In this document: positions 35,489 through 45,684 of the stretch, one piece after another | Layout of the letters: the number at the start of each line of letters is the position of its first letter | Position numbering within the stretch: position 1 is the stretch's first letter | NCBI RefSeq assembly: GCF_900100005.1 | Contig: NZ_FNEB01000002.1 | Span: 426,220 to 490,219 of the forward strand | Direction of reading: 5' to 3' | Origin: Lutimaribacter saemankumensis | GTDB lineage: Bacteria; Pseudomonadota; Alphaproteobacteria; Rhodobacterales; Rhodobacteraceae | DNA length: 64,000 bases | Position numbers and translations under genes: made by a program | Notes under the pieces: generated by a model | What the model saw: the letters and a program-made list of their open reading frames with translations, nothing else | Database searches by the model: none | Told to the model about the DNA's origin: nothing

Positions 35489-35763
35489 CCGAAAGGTTCC
35501 GCAGCGTTGTCTTCGTTACGGTAGCTGCATCACATGATACGCGGACATTATGCGATGATCTGCATCAAGCTTTAGTTGTCCAACTTTGCCAGTCTGACGG
35601 ATCGCATCAAAGCGGGGCACATCCTGCCCAATCAGAACCTCATATTGCCGTCACTCATAGACAACCTCTTCGGCTTCGATCGCTGTTTTCCATCCTTGGT
35701 AAGCCGTTTTCTTGACATAACGGAGGACCAATTCCGTTGGGGGGCATCAGTCACCAAACTGGA

Positions 35764-36930
35764 TCAAACGGGCATTCGTTCCCGAACGAGCGTCGTCCAA
35801 TATGAGCATCCCCATGCAATGACATCATCATTGAAGTCATACTCGGGATGGTGGAGGCCTGCAGACGGTCCGTTACCGATATTGATCATCGCACCGGGGA
35901 CTTCGTTCAACATGAATGAGAAGTCCTCGCCACCAAGCGTCGGCGGCATGTCGGTTGTAACGTTCTCCTGACCGGCAACAATGCGAGCAGCGGCGGCAGC
36001 CAGTTCGACGTTTTCAGCATGGTTCACGGTCACCGGATAGTGCCTGATGTAATCCAACCGGCCCACTGCGCCAAAACTATCTGCGATCTGTGTCACCATA
36101 CGACGCAAATGCTCTTCGATATGCGTTCTCACTTCTTCTCGAAGTGTGCGAACCGTTCCGGTAATTTCCAGGGTTTGAGGCACCACATTAAACGCGTTGC
36201 CGGCGTGTATAGTGCATAGTGAAACAGCAGCGCTATCAAACGGATTAATCGTTCTTGCTGTCATTGATTGAACTGCTTGGATCAATGCGGCTGCGACGGG
36301 CAGCGGGTCAATCGTTCCGTGGGGCATGGCTGCATGACCGCCTTTGCCTTCGATCTCGATTTTGATCTCATCTACTGACCCCATGATAGGTCCCGCGGCA
36401 GTCGTAAACTTTCCGACCTCCAAATTGGGCCGGTTGTGCATTCCATAGACTTCCTGGCAAGGCCAGCGCTCGAACAAACCGTCTTCAATCATTGCATGTG
36501 CGCCAGCTCCGCCTTCCTCAGCGGGCTGGAAGATAACAATGACCGTTCCATCAAAATTTCGCGTTTCTGCCAGGTGGCGCGCGGCCCCAACCAGCATAGT
36601 TGTGTGCCCGTCATGGCCACAGGCGTGCATCTTACCGGGCACTTTCGACGCCCAAGCCTTTTCCGTCGCCTCTTCAATCGGCAATGCATCCATGTCCGCA
36701 CGTAGACCGATCATTCGCCCAGAGGACGTGCTCTTGCCTCTGATGACCCCCACAACACCGGTGCGGCCTATGCCTTCATGGACCTCATCGACACCTGCCT
36801 CACGTAGCCATTCGGCCACCCGTGCGGCTGTTCGATTCACATCGTAGAGTAATTCAGGATTGGCATGTAAATCACGCCGAAACTCAACCAACTGCTCTAT
36901 TTCTCTAGCGACCCAATTCTCAACAGCCAT
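35764..36930 (-). CDS. M20-family amidohydrolase (hippurate / N-acyl amino acid hydrolase type)
   Basis: 388 residues. Metal-site elements: RRDLHANPEL near 18-27, LRADMDALPI near 73-82, ACGHDGHTTMLVG near 101, FQPAEEGGAGA with the catalytic Glu pair, and MHNRPN. The dimerisation domain interrupts it as usual. It would hydrolyse an N-acyl or N-carbamoyl amino acid. It is three bases from the ATC-hydrolase-family gene, so N-carbamoyl-cysteine is an attractive but unproven substrate. Last gene of the minus-strand operon. Confidence 0.9.
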   Translation of the reverse strand: MAVENWVAREIEQLVEFRRDLHANPELLYDVNRTAARVAEWLREAGVDEVHEGIGRTGVVGVIRGKSTSSGRMIGLRADMDALPIEEATEKAWASKVPGKMHACGHDGHTTMLVGAARHLAETRNFDGTVIVIFQPAEEGGAGAHAMIEDGLFERWPCQEVYGMHNRPNLEVGKFTTAAGPIMGSVDEIKIEIEGKGGHAAMPHGTIDPLPVAAALIQAVQSMTARTINPFDSAAVSLCTIHAGNAFNVVPQTLEITGTVRTLREEVRTHIEEHLRRMVTQIADSFGAVGRLDYIRHYPVTVNHAENVELAAAAARIVAGQENVTTDMPPTLGGEDFSFMLNEVPGAMINIGNGPSAGLHHPEYDFNDDVIAWGCSYWTTLVRERMPV

Positions 36931-36933
36931 GCG

Positions 36934-37449
36934 CTATCCCTCTTCACCCTGCTTCATCCGATATCGAAAGTCGCAATGGCTCGCTCCTTTCATGATGGTT
37001 TGTGTGCGAGTCAGCTCCATGTCCGGATTGTAGCCGATGCAAAAATCACCATCTCTATTGCAGCTCAGAAGATGACCGATATCGCCCAAACCCATTTCGC
37101 GATACATCTCGGCATATCGACACCGGGTTACGTTGAACTCCATTTTCTCTGCAGAAGTTTCGATCGGGTCAATCTGAAGTGCGTCCTCCCGGGTCCAATT
37201 GGGTAGGATAGCTGCAAAGTCTTCTAACGTAGGCGGATGATCTAGAAGCGCTGCGAGTTGTTTTCCCTGCTCGATCGCAGATCGTGAGCAAGTCTCTCCG
37301 ATTACGGCCTCTGCTTCTTCTCGACCGGCACGTTCCGTGATTACATCCAGAACATGTTTCAACAGAAGAGCTTCTATCTTCCTCCGCAACAGGATCGGAA
37401 TACTGTTAATATCCGTGGCCGACGGTTCGTTTGTATTGGCCTCAGTCAT
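36934..37449 (-). CDS. L-2-amino-thiazoline-4-carboxylic acid hydrolase family protein
   Basis: 171 residues from ATG 37449 (GAGG upstream); GTG 37461 and ATG 37452 are alternatives. It has the family's features: ETCSRSAIEQGKQLA, FNVTRCRYAEMYREMGL with Cys, then LLSCNRDGDFCIGYNPDMELTR and HCDFRYR. In Pseudomonas such an enzyme opens the ATC ring to N-carbamoyl-cysteine. Many family members have no assigned substrate. Here the neighbours (amidohydrolase, oxidase, cysteine-desulfurase-like enzyme, peptide importer) fit a cyclic sulfur amino acid route. Confidence 0.8.
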   Translation of the reverse strand: MTEANTNEPSATDINSIPILLRRKIEALLLKHVLDVITERAGREEAEAVIGETCSRSAIEQGKQLAALLDHPPTLEDFAAILPNWTREDALQIDPIETSAEKMEFNVTRCRYAEMYREMGLGDIGHLLSCNRDGDFCIGYNPDMELTRTQTIMKGASHCDFRYRMKQGEEG

Positions 37450-37457
37450 CATCTTCC

Positions 37458-38756
37458 TCACAACTTTGGTTCGCTCAGGTCTTTACGTCTGAGCCATGCA
37501 AGATAGGTGGGCGCCACGCGCCGCACGGCGGAATGAATAGGAAACGGTTTTGGTTCAGTGACCGGCAATGCCAATTCATTTTCGGGTATACCCGTCACCA
37601 CTCGTGCCAACTCTCGACCCAACGCGGTGCCCAAAGCCACGCCTCTACCGTTACATCCGATCCAGGCCCAACCATCCGGCCCAAGTCGATGCACCTTGGG
37701 AAATCTGTCCCAATTCATTCCGATATAGCCTGACCAAACATGCGTCATCTCTGGAACGCCCATTTCTGGGAACGCCTCGGCCAGATTGCGCGCCGCCTTC
37801 CTACGCACGCGATTGGCGACGTCATGACTTCCTATCACGGCGCCGCCAGTGATTAAGCGATTGCGAGCATCATAGCGGAAAAATCGTAAATCGCCGCGGG
37901 TGTCGGATATCGCTTGCCGGCCCGGTAATATCGACGCACGAAGATTATCCCCAAGTGGTTCGGTAGACATCTGCCAACTCAGAACAGGCACGACCGACCG
38001 CGCTAACCGGGGTGCCAGCCCTGGTGCAAGTTCACCGGTATAGGCGTTCGTCGCCAAAATGAGAGCACGTGACTTAAGCACACCGTCCTTCGTTTCAATC
38101 CGCCACTGCGCACCCTCACGCCGGAAAGCGGAAACCGAACTGCCTTCGTGGATTTTTACACCGAGTCGTTCCGCCGCCTTCGCCATTGCGCGCGCCAATG
38201 CCAACGGATTGATATGGCCGCCTGTCGGATTGAACATACCGCCATACCAAAAATCGGTGCCAAGCAGCTCCTGTGTCTGCGCAGCATCTTTGAACTCGGC
38301 CGGGAAACCGAACCGTTGCCACGCGTCAACGCGCTTCTGAGATAGTTTGACACGTCCGGGAGAGTGTGCCGGCTGAAACCAGCCTGTCTGCTCTGCCTCT
38401 GCGTCCATGTCATATTCGCGCACAAGGTCAAATAGAATGGAGGCGGAGTTGCCAATAAGACTCACCATTCGCCTACCCGCCTCACCAAAGCGCGATACCC
38501 ATGCATCAGGTTCCGCGGCTGTGAGTGTGGGAATAACTTGCCCGTTGTTTCGTCCCGACGCACCCCACCCGACTGCGCGCCCTTCCAAAACCGTTACGGA
38601 ATGCCCCCGGCGTGCGGCCTCGATGGCGGCGGAAAGCCCAGTAAACCCGCCTCCTACGATTGCTACATCTGTCTCAGCTTGTCCTGACAGGGCCGAGGTT
38701 GTGATACGCTCTGGCGCCGTAGCGGCCCAAAGCGATGGTGGGAATTCGACAGTCAC
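37458..38756 (-). CDS. FAD-dependent amine oxidase / DadA-like oxidoreductase
   Basis: 432 residues. FAD-binding GGGFTGLSAAIEAARRGH near residue 34 and the family block GRNNGQVIP after GWGASG, typical of DAO proteins related to PuuB and OrdL. The C-terminal block IGCNGRGVALGTALGRELA closes the FAD site. It probably oxidises an amine or secondary amino acid to an imine. The start overlaps the stop of the class V PLP enzyme (4 bases), so they are made together. Confidence 0.9.
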   Translation of the reverse strand: MTVEFPPSLWAATAPERITTSALSGQAETDVAIVGGGFTGLSAAIEAARRGHSVTVLEGRAVGWGASGRNNGQVIPTLTAAEPDAWVSRFGEAGRRMVSLIGNSASILFDLVREYDMDAEAEQTGWFQPAHSPGRVKLSQKRVDAWQRFGFPAEFKDAAQTQELLGTDFWYGGMFNPTGGHINPLALARAMAKAAERLGVKIHEGSSVSAFRREGAQWRIETKDGVLKSRALILATNAYTGELAPGLAPRLARSVVPVLSWQMSTEPLGDNLRASILPGRQAISDTRGDLRFFRYDARNRLITGGAVIGSHDVANRVRRKAARNLAEAFPEMGVPEMTHVWSGYIGMNWDRFPKVHRLGPDGWAWIGCNGRGVALGTALGRELARVVTGIPENELALPVTEPKPFPIHSAVRRVAPTYLAWLRRKDLSEPKL

Positions 38757-40384
38757 GCAACATCCTCCGCACGGTCGCCACTTGCCTCATGTGGCAGCCA
38801 AAACCACCGCAAGGCCTCTTCTTCCGATGAAAGCTCCGTTGCGTCCACATTGGCTTGCACACGTGCTTTGCGAACAATTCTCTCTGCCTCGGCCAGGCAT
38901 GTTTCAAAATCAGGCGTATCCAATGCTTTCCGCGCAGAAGACTTCTGCCAAAGCATGGACAGGGTTTCGGGCGGCGCATCGTCTACCTTGGTCGTTGCGC
39001 GCCAGACGCCAGACTTCAAATCTAACCGATAGAGAGGTAGAAGCTCAAAGCCACGTTTCGCGATGAACTGAACAGCACGAACGATATTGTCGACGTCATT
39101 CTCGGAAAAGAACCAGTTGACGCCCAGACGAGCCCAGCCAGGACGAAACGCAGAATGACCGTGCTCAACAGCAGCCTCATGCCGCCGAGTCAAATCATTG
39201 TCGATCCGCAGCAGGCTGTGTCCATAAGGCCCGGCACAGGAGCAGCCACCCCGCGCCTGGATGCCAAAAAGATCATTTAGCAATGCGACCACGTAGTTGT
39301 GATGCAGGAAACGTTGCCCGGCTCGGATATTGAACGAGAAGATCCCTATTCGCGGCTCGTGGACGGGGCCCAGAAGTTCAACTCCATTTATTTTCAGAAG
39401 CCCGGCTTCCATCTGGGCCGTCCGAGCCATTTCCAGCTGTTCTACCTTTTCTTCGTCCATATCGCGCTTCAGTTGGAGCACCATTCCAGCACGAATGTTT
39501 TCGATAATCGAAGGCGTTCCGGCCTCTTCCCGGCGCTCGGCATCGGAAACGTAATTATGCCTTGTAGCGGTTACGTAACTAACAGTCCCCCCACCAGCTA
39601 CGGTCGGGCGCGAGCTATCAAGCAGGTTGCGGTCGCAAATCAAAAGACCCGAAGCACCAGGCCCCCCCGGGTATTTATGTGGAGAAATGAAAGCGGCGTC
39701 GATCCTGTCGCCCGCCCCTCGCGCGGATTCCGCCAATCGCACAGGAATATACGGAGCAGCTGCTGCATAATCGACTACCGCCCAAGCGTTATACTTGTGC
39801 AGAATCCGTGCGACTTCCCGTATATTCGTGCGCACACCAGTCACATTTGAGGCGGCAGATACAGCTCCGATTTTTTGGGAAAAATCACGATGTTTTACTA
39901 GCGCAGCCTCTAGGCTATCCAAACATATAATGCCTTGTTCATTTAGCGGAATGCGAACGATCTTGGCGCCGCTTTCACGCCACGGCAGGTCATTGGAATG
40001 GTGTTCGTAAGGTCCAACAAAGACAACGGCCTCTTCGCCGAACCCCTTCAAACTTAATGCTCGGATCAGCTTGTCTGCAGCTCCCGTGCTTCCAGAACCT
40101 GCAAAAACAACTGCATGGCCTTCGTCGGCATCGACTGCCTTGCGCACAGCGTTGCGTGCCATCTCGCGGAGCTGTGTCGAGCGGCGACCCGTGAACGACG
40201 TCTCGGTATGAGTGTTGCCATAGAATGGCATCACATGGGTTCGAATTGCGTCCTCAATAAAGCCCAATGAACGACCCGAAGCCACGTAGTCGGCGTAAAT
40301 AAGCGAGCGGGGCCCGAATGGGCCAGGGATAGCACGACCCTCACCTATGATCGATTTACGGATATCTTCGATATGCAAAGACAT
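38753..40384 (-). CDS. Class V PLP enzyme, cysteine-desulfurase-like
   Basis: 543 residues from ATG 40384, with GAGG five bases upstream; longer starts run into the ABC gene. PLP lysine in SPHKYPGGPGASG near residue 235. A Cys-bearing loop RGGCSCAGPYGHS lies near 385, where SufS/NifS enzymes keep the catalytic cysteine. It is longer than SufS by about 130 residues, with a C-terminal extension. A cysteine desulfurase or C-S lyase role is plausible. It lies between the ABC ATPase gene (7-base gap) and the FAD oxidase. Confidence 0.82.
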   Translation of the reverse strand: MSLHIEDIRKSIIGEGRAIPGPFGPRSLIYADYVASGRSLGFIEDAIRTHVMPFYGNTHTETSFTGRRSTQLREMARNAVRKAVDADEGHAVVFAGSGSTGAADKLIRALSLKGFGEEAVVFVGPYEHHSNDLPWRESGAKIVRIPLNEQGIICLDSLEAALVKHRDFSQKIGAVSAASNVTGVRTNIREVARILHKYNAWAVVDYAAAAPYIPVRLAESARGAGDRIDAAFISPHKYPGGPGASGLLICDRNLLDSSRPTVAGGGTVSYVTATRHNYVSDAERREEAGTPSIIENIRAGMVLQLKRDMDEEKVEQLEMARTAQMEAGLLKINGVELLGPVHEPRIGIFSFNIRAGQRFLHHNYVVALLNDLFGIQARGGCSCAGPYGHSLLRIDNDLTRRHEAAVEHGHSAFRPGWARLGVNWFFSENDVDNIVRAVQFIAKRGFELLPLYRLDLKSGVWRATTKVDDAPPETLSMLWQKSSARKALDTPDFETCLAEAERIVRKARVQANVDATELSSEEEALRWFWLPHEASGDRAEDVA

Positions 40385-40391
40385 GGTGTCC

Positions 40392-42029
40392 TCAAGCTGC
40401 ATCGATGCCTCTGACCGGGGGCGTCCAATCCTTGCCCGGGATCGAGGAAAGAAGGTTACGGGTATACGGGTGCTGCGGGTTGGCAAAGACGTCGGCTGTA
40501 GGTCCTGCTTCCACGACTTCGCCTTTTTGCATAACCATTATCCGGTCACACAACTGAGCAGCCACGCGCAAATCATGCGTCACAAAGAGCAGCGACAGGT
40601 CTAGTCGGTCGCGCAGGTCTGCGAGCAACTGAAGAACTTGTGCCTGAACACTGACGTCCAAAGCCGACACAGGCTCATCTGCAACGATAACCCTAGGTTC
40701 TAGTGCAAGCGCGCGCGCTATGCCGATACGTTGCCGTTGCCCCCCAGAGAACTCATGAGGGAAGCGGTCTGCCGCTGCTGGTGACAACTCAACCATCTCA
40801 AGCAACTTGCGCGCTTTTTCGCGCGCTCTCTCTGGAGGCACACCATGCACGATTGGACCTTGTGCTATCAAATCAACTACCCGCTTTCGCGGATTCAGCG
40901 AAGCCATCGGGTCCTGGAAAACCATTTGGATGTGCTTGCGCATCGCTCGTAACTCGCGCGGCGAGCACGCAAGCAGATCTTTGCCATCTAGTTCAACGGC
41001 GCCTTGGTCTGCATCGAGCAGGCGCGTCACGATCCTTGAAACGGTAGTTTTTCCTGAGCCGCTTTCGCCAACCACCCCTAGCGTTTCACCCCTGTGCAGC
41101 TTGAAACTCAAGTCTTTGACAGCTGTGACGGCACGGCGCTTTCCAGAGAGCAGTCCGCCCCGTGCACCGAAAGTCTTCTTCAATCCTCGAGCCGACAGAA
41201 CCACGGGTGGATCGCTTACCGGCTTCGGAACTGGTGGCTTAAGGTCTGGAACCGAGGCAATCAAAGTGCGTGTGTATGGATGCTGCGGGTTGTTCAGGAC
41301 TTCATCCGCCGGTCCTTGTTCGACAACTTCACCCTGACGTAGCACCACGACCTTATCTGCGATCTCAGCGACAACCCCGAAGTCATGCGTGATGAAGAGC
41401 ACTCCGGCTCCGTCCTCGCGCTGCAATTCGCGAATGAGCTTGAGGATTTGCAATTGTGTGGTCACATCCAGCGCTGTCGTCGGCTCGTCCGCAATGATAA
41501 GACGAGGCGAAAGCGACAGGGCCATAGCGATCATTACACGTTGACGTTGTCCACCCGAAATCTGGTGCGGATATGCATTGTATGCCGAAGGAGGATCCGG
41601 GATGTGCACCCGGTCGAGCATTTCCAACGCATGCGCCCGCCGCTCCGCGCGACTTGCCTTCATATGCAGCCGCAGGACTTCGTCGATCTGCCAACCCACC
41701 GTCTTCTGGGGGTTGAGTGCAGTCATCGGCTCTTGGAAAATCATAGAAATACGGTTGCCGCGGATGTCGCGCATGGCCGTCTCGGAAAAAGATAGTAAGT
41801 CGTCTCCCTCGAATTGTATTGAGCCGCCAGAAACTCGGACCGATGGCTCGGGCAGGAGGCGCATAACAGCGCCAGCAGTGAGGCTCTTGCCAGAGCCACT
41901 CTCTCCAACCAGGCAAACGATTTCACCGGACGCCACGCTCAGGCTCAACCCATCGAGGGCATAAGGCCGGTCAGACCCTTTGGGCAGTGCGATGCGCAAA
42001 TCACGAATATCCAAGATAGCTTCGGTCAT
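40392..42029 (-). CDS. Fused double ATPase of a dipeptide/oligopeptide ABC importer (DppD-DppF type)
   Basis: 545 residues with two complete ABC domains: Walker [13 protein letters not shown] near 42 and [12 protein letters not shown] near 320, signature ISGGQRQRV and FSGGQRQRI, Walker [13 protein letters not shown] and [12 protein letters not shown]. Each half ends with the oligopeptide-type C-terminal motif ([22 protein letters not shown]). It powers uptake through the DppB/DppC-like permeases encoded just upstream. Confidence 0.93.
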   Translation of the reverse strand: MTEAILDIRDLRIALPKGSDRPYALDGLSLSVASGEIVCLVGESGSGKSLTAGAVMRLLPEPSVRVSGGSIQFEGDDLLSFSETAMRDIRGNRISMIFQEPMTALNPQKTVGWQIDEVLRLHMKASRAERRAHALEMLDRVHIPDPPSAYNAYPHQISGGQRQRVMIAMALSLSPRLIIADEPTTALDVTTQLQILKLIRELQREDGAGVLFITHDFGVVAEIADKVVVLRQGEVVEQGPADEVLNNPQHPYTRTLIASVPDLKPPVPKPVSDPPVVLSARGLKKTFGARGGLLSGKRRAVTAVKDLSFKLHRGETLGVVGESGSGKTTVSRIVTRLLDADQGAVELDGKDLLACSPRELRAMRKHIQMVFQDPMASLNPRKRVVDLIAQGPIVHGVPPERAREKARKLLEMVELSPAAADRFPHEFSGGQRQRIGIARALALEPRVIVADEPVSALDVSVQAQVLQLLADLRDRLDLSLLFVTHDLRVAAQLCDRIMVMQKGEVVEAGPTADVFANPQHPYTRNLLSSIPGKDWTPPVRGIDAA

Positions 42030-42901
42030 TTTTTCTGCCTCGGATTCAATGCATCGTTCAGCCCCTCGCCCAAGAGCGAGAAACTAAGCACAGTTAGAAC
42101 GATGGCGATGCCGGGTATCGCGGCACAATACCATGCCGTGCGCAAAACAGCCCGGCCCTGTCCAATCATGTTTCCCCAGCTCGCATAGTTTGGGTCGCCG
42201 AGCCCGAGAAACGCCAAGGCGCTTTCGAGAAGGATGGCCAAGGCCATAATCACACTGGCATAAACAACCACCGGCGGCATGGCATTCGGCAAGATCTCTC
42301 GGAAAATAATTGCGCCATTGCTCACCCCTAAGTTTCTGGCTGCATCCACGAACTCGCGGCCTCTGAGCGACATGAATTCGGCACGCACCATACGGGCAGG
42401 AGCGGTCCAGCTCACAATGCCAATGGCCAATGTGATCCATTCGATCTTGGACCCCATAATTGCCACCAGCGTCAGAAGAAGAACGAAATTCGGAATCGTT
42501 TGGAACGCCTCCGTAATCCGCATCAACACATCATCGACCCATCCACCGAAATATCCAGCCAGCGCACCGATAAGCACCCCGATAGCGATCGAAATCAGCG
42601 TTGCGATCACCCCTATCAGGAGTGAAATTCTAGCGCCGTAGAAGATACCAGCCAGGATATCCCTACCAAGCTGGTCTGTTCCCAAAGGAACGGAAGAGTT
42701 CGTGAAGGGCGGCGTCAGGGGGTCCGCGGCTCGCGCAAGTGGATCTCCGGGAGCGACGAGCCCTGCAGTCAACGCCATGATCACAACAATTACAAAAAGA
42801 CCTAAACCGAGCATCGCAGCTCGATTACGGCGGTAGCGCTGCCAAAATGCGACGAAACGGGACGGCCCCTCGGGCCGGATATCAGTATCCAAAACAGTCA
42901 T
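42026..42901 (-). CDS. Peptide-type ABC transporter permease (DppC-like)
   Basis: 291 residues from ATG 42901, which overlaps the DppB stop by four bases. N-terminal span MLGLGLFVIVVIMALTAG, then the OppC-type extracytoplasmic loop PLGTDQLGRDILAGIFYGAR and the EAA loop EFMSLRGREFVDAARNLGVS. Forms the channel with the DppB-like partner. Confidence 0.93.
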   Translation of the reverse strand: MTVLDTDIRPEGPSRFVAFWQRYRRNRAAMLGLGLFVIVVIMALTAGLVAPGDPLARAADPLTPPFTNSSVPLGTDQLGRDILAGIFYGARISLLIGVIATLISIAIGVLIGALAGYFGGWVDDVLMRITEAFQTIPNFVLLLTLVAIMGSKIEWITLAIGIVSWTAPARMVRAEFMSLRGREFVDAARNLGVSNGAIIFREILPNAMPPVVVYASVIMALAILLESALAFLGLGDPNYASWGNMIGQGRAVLRTAWYCAAIPGIAIVLTVLSFSLLGEGLNDALNPRQKK

Positions 42902-43887
42902 TTCAGTTCGATCCTGCTGTCGAGCCGCGCGTAAAGGAGGTCTGTGACAAAATTCACGATGACCACGATAATTGCGCAAAGGAAGATGATCCCCATCAGT
43001 GTGTTCATGTCTCTCTGAACCACCGACTGATAAGCCAGCTGTCCCAGACCAGGCAGGGTAAAGATCGTTTCGACGACGACAGAACCACCAAGGACTGTCG
43101 AAAACTGCAAACCTAGAAGGGTAACGACAGGCAACAAAGCATTGCGCATGATATGGTGGAACATAAGGCGAGCCTCTCCAGCTCCCTTGGCTTTGGCCGT
43201 GCGAACATAATCTAAATCAGCCACCTCAAGCACAGAGGCACGCATCAAGCGAAGATAGAAGCTGAGATAGATCAACGACAAAGCTGCTGTCGGCATAACC
43301 AGATGACGAGCCACGTCCAGGACATGGTCCCAACCAGTGTAAAAACCGGCGATGGTCTTAATTCCGCCGACCGGTAGCCAACCAAGCTTCACCGAAAAAA
43401 CCAGCATCATCATAAGTGAAAGGAAAAAGCTGGGCGTGGCGTAAAAAATCAACCCAAGCGTGGAGATCACATTGTCCGTCAGGGAATAGACGCGACGCGC
43501 TGCGATCGCTCCAAGCGCCACACCAATAGTGAACGCCAACGATAGTGACGTTGCCATCAGAAGCAGTGTGTTTCCTAGGCGATCCAAAAGAACGGTTGCG
43601 ACAGGCTGTTCGTAGACAAAGCTCCAGCCGAAATCGAAGCTGGCAAGTTTGACCATGTAGCGCCACAGCTGCACCCAAACGGGCTGATCGAGGCCATACT
43701 CCGCACGCAGACGCTCGATGAAGGCTGCATCCGCACCTCCCATGTCACCCACGAGCGCATCCACCGTATCGCCCGGCGCAAGCTTAAGGAGCAGGAAAGT
43801 GCCGATCATGATCAAGATGACCACCGGGATCGACTGGATCAAGCGTCGCAGGGCATAGGACAAAATTGGAGGTATAGGCAGCGGCAT
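42898..43887 (-). CDS. Peptide-type ABC transporter permease (DppB-like)
   Basis: 329 residues. Starts with the family pattern LRRLIQSIPVVILIMIGTF, a periplasmic loop (RAEYGLDQPVWVQLWRYM), and the EAA loop VLEVADLDYVRTAKAKGAGE near residue 225, ending at DLLYARLDSRI. Six spans. It is separated from the binding-protein gene by 136 bases holding a hairpin. Confidence 0.93.
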   Translation of the reverse strand: MPLPIPPILSYALRRLIQSIPVVILIMIGTFLLLKLAPGDTVDALVGDMGGADAAFIERLRAEYGLDQPVWVQLWRYMVKLASFDFGWSFVYEQPVATVLLDRLGNTLLLMATSLSLAFTIGVALGAIAARRVYSLTDNVISTLGLIFYATPSFFLSLMMMLVFSVKLGWLPVGGIKTIAGFYTGWDHVLDVARHLVMPTAALSLIYLSFYLRLMRASVLEVADLDYVRTAKAKGAGEARLMFHHIMRNALLPVVTLLGLQFSTVLGGSVVVETIFTLPGLGQLAYQSVVQRDMNTLMGIIFLCAIIVVIVNFVTDLLYARLDSRIELK

Positions 43888-43982
43888 AGAGCTGACTTCC
43901 TTAAGACTTGCGAAGTAGTCGGCCGTGCGGAGGCGCCAAAACCACCAACACTTGAAGCCGAAAAATGCGAAGAGAAAGGGTG

Positions 43983-44011
43983 TCCGAGATGCCCACGTGG
44001 GGCACCTCGGA
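43983..44011 (-). promoter_or_regulatory. Intercistronic hairpin after the binding-protein gene
   Basis: TCCGAG-A-TGCCC / GGGCA-C-CTCGGA forms an 11-bp stem with one internal mismatch around an ACGTG loop, 13 bases after the binding-protein stop on the minus strand. There is no following T-run. Such hairpins in importer operons commonly stabilise the upstream message so that binding protein is made in excess over permease. Confidence 0.6.
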
Positions 44012-44023
44012 TCATCCTATTGA

Positions 44024-45619
44024 TCACTCATCCAGCCACAGGTCATACCAGCTGGAGCTATTCCAACGCGGCGTGTTGTGGTGATTTTTGAGCTTCTTCG
44101 ACGTCACCGAAATGAATGGGTGTTCGATTGCGAAGATAACAGGCAGCTCTTCCATCGCTCGACGCTGGATTTCATGATACATCGATGCCCGCTTTTCTGG
44201 GTCGAGTTCGGATGCGGCTGCATCAATCATGTTGTCGATTTCGTCGGACTGCCAACCAAACTGGTTCGTCCAAGGTGTCCCAACAGGAGAGCCGGAACGA
44301 AGCCAAACCATTGTAGAAACTGCAGGGTCGGAACGGAACTGGTGCCAACCGTTTGCCGTATCGAAGTCATGGTCGCGATAAACGCCATTCAAGAACCCCG
44401 GAGCATCGTTGGTCAGGATTTCGACGTCTATGCCAATCGCTTTCATCGATTGAGCATAATACTCAGCCCAGAGCTGGGTGTATTCGCCCCAGGGTGCCGG
44501 CCTATGCCGAAGCTTGAAGCGGAAACCATCGTCCTTCACCGGGTAGCCAGCTTCATCCAGCATCTTCATCGCCAGATCCGGGTCGAAATCATAAGTTTTC
44601 ACATCATCGGTGTAGTTTTCACCACCGGCAGACGGAACAGGCCCACGACCGGGCTTGGCAAAACCGCGCATGATCGTCTGGATCGCGTCCTCGATGTTCA
44701 GAGCGTGATACATCGCCTGCCGCACCTTGAGATCTGCGAGGATTGGGTTGCGATGATTGAATTCGAGTGTCGAGTGGGCAACGTTATTCTCGTAGCCCTT
44801 GGTGCCCACTGTGAAACGGTCATCATTGGACAAACGTTCGATATCGGCCATTGACACGCCGATGAACCCCGACTCGTGCACTTCACCAGCTTCAAGTGCA
44901 GCCGCGGCGGCAGACCGGTCCTTGATAAACCGCCAAACAATTCTGTCGAGATAAGGATAACCTTCTCGCCAATAGTCTTCGTTCTTAACAGCGAGGACGT
45001 ATTGCCCGCGCTCATATTCAACGAACTTGAATGGCCCGGTGCCTACTGGGGCAGTGTTATACTCATTCTTCAGGATATCTGTGCCTTCATACAGATGCTT
45101 GGGCATGGGGTGTCCAAGGTCAGGCATCGCCGCGACAAACAACTCCAACGGCATAGGCTTTGAGTAGTTAAAAACGGCAGTATGGGGATCTGGGCAATCG
45201 ACCGACTCAAGATTTTGCTGCAGAGTCGAGCTGTAATTGAGTAGCTTTTTCCACATCTCCATTGCGGTGAAGCTCACATCCTCACAGGTAAAATCTGCGC
45301 CATCGTGCCATTTCACTCCTTCGCGCAGCTTTACAGTGATGGTCAAACCATCGTCGCTACCAGTCCACTCTGTGGCCAGAACGGGCTCATACCCGTCATA
45401 GCTTTTGTCGATCAACGGCTCTACGATCTTACCAGAGATGTTGTAAACGCCTGTGGATGCCCGAAGCGCCGGGTTTAGAATTCGTTGCTCGGAAACCATG
45501 TGGATGACTGCAGTTCCACCGTATTTGGGCTCCTCCTGAGCGAAAACCGCACCCCCCAGAACGCCGGCTGCAATACTGCTGGCCAGCACCAGACGCAGTC
45601 CCTTTGTCGTCTTCACCAT
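44024..45619 (-). CDS. Peptide-type ABC transporter solute-binding protein (SBP_bac_5)
   Basis: 531 residues from ATG 45619, with GGGAGAC upstream. Signal peptide (LVLASSIAAGVLGGAVFAQ), then family-5 blocks: LATEWTGSDDGLTITVKLREGVKWHDG, PVGTGPFKFVEYERGQYVL, and KVRQAMYHALNIEDAIQTI. First gene of the long minus-strand operon. The ligand is probably a small peptide-like or cyclic sulfur amino acid compound, judging only by the downstream enzymes. Confidence 0.92.
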   Translation of the reverse strand: MVKTTKGLRLVLASSIAAGVLGGAVFAQEEPKYGGTAVIHMVSEQRILNPALRASTGVYNISGKIVEPLIDKSYDGYEPVLATEWTGSDDGLTITVKLREGVKWHDGADFTCEDVSFTAMEMWKKLLNYSSTLQQNLESVDCPDPHTAVFNYSKPMPLELFVAAMPDLGHPMPKHLYEGTDILKNEYNTAPVGTGPFKFVEYERGQYVLAVKNEDYWREGYPYLDRIVWRFIKDRSAAAAALEAGEVHESGFIGVSMADIERLSNDDRFTVGTKGYENNVAHSTLEFNHRNPILADLKVRQAMYHALNIEDAIQTIMRGFAKPGRGPVPSAGGENYTDDVKTYDFDPDLAMKMLDEAGYPVKDDGFRFKLRHRPAPWGEYTQLWAEYYAQSMKAIGIDVEILTNDAPGFLNGVYRDHDFDTANGWHQFRSDPAVSTMVWLRSGSPVGTPWTNQFGWQSDEIDNMIDAAASELDPEKRASMYHEIQRRAMEELPVIFAIEHPFISVTSKKLKNHHNTPRWNSSSWYDLWLDE

Positions 45620-45684
45620 GGCAATGTCTCCCAGTTGCAAATGACCGCGAAAATGGCGGCTCTCTTTGGATACCCGGATAGTCC

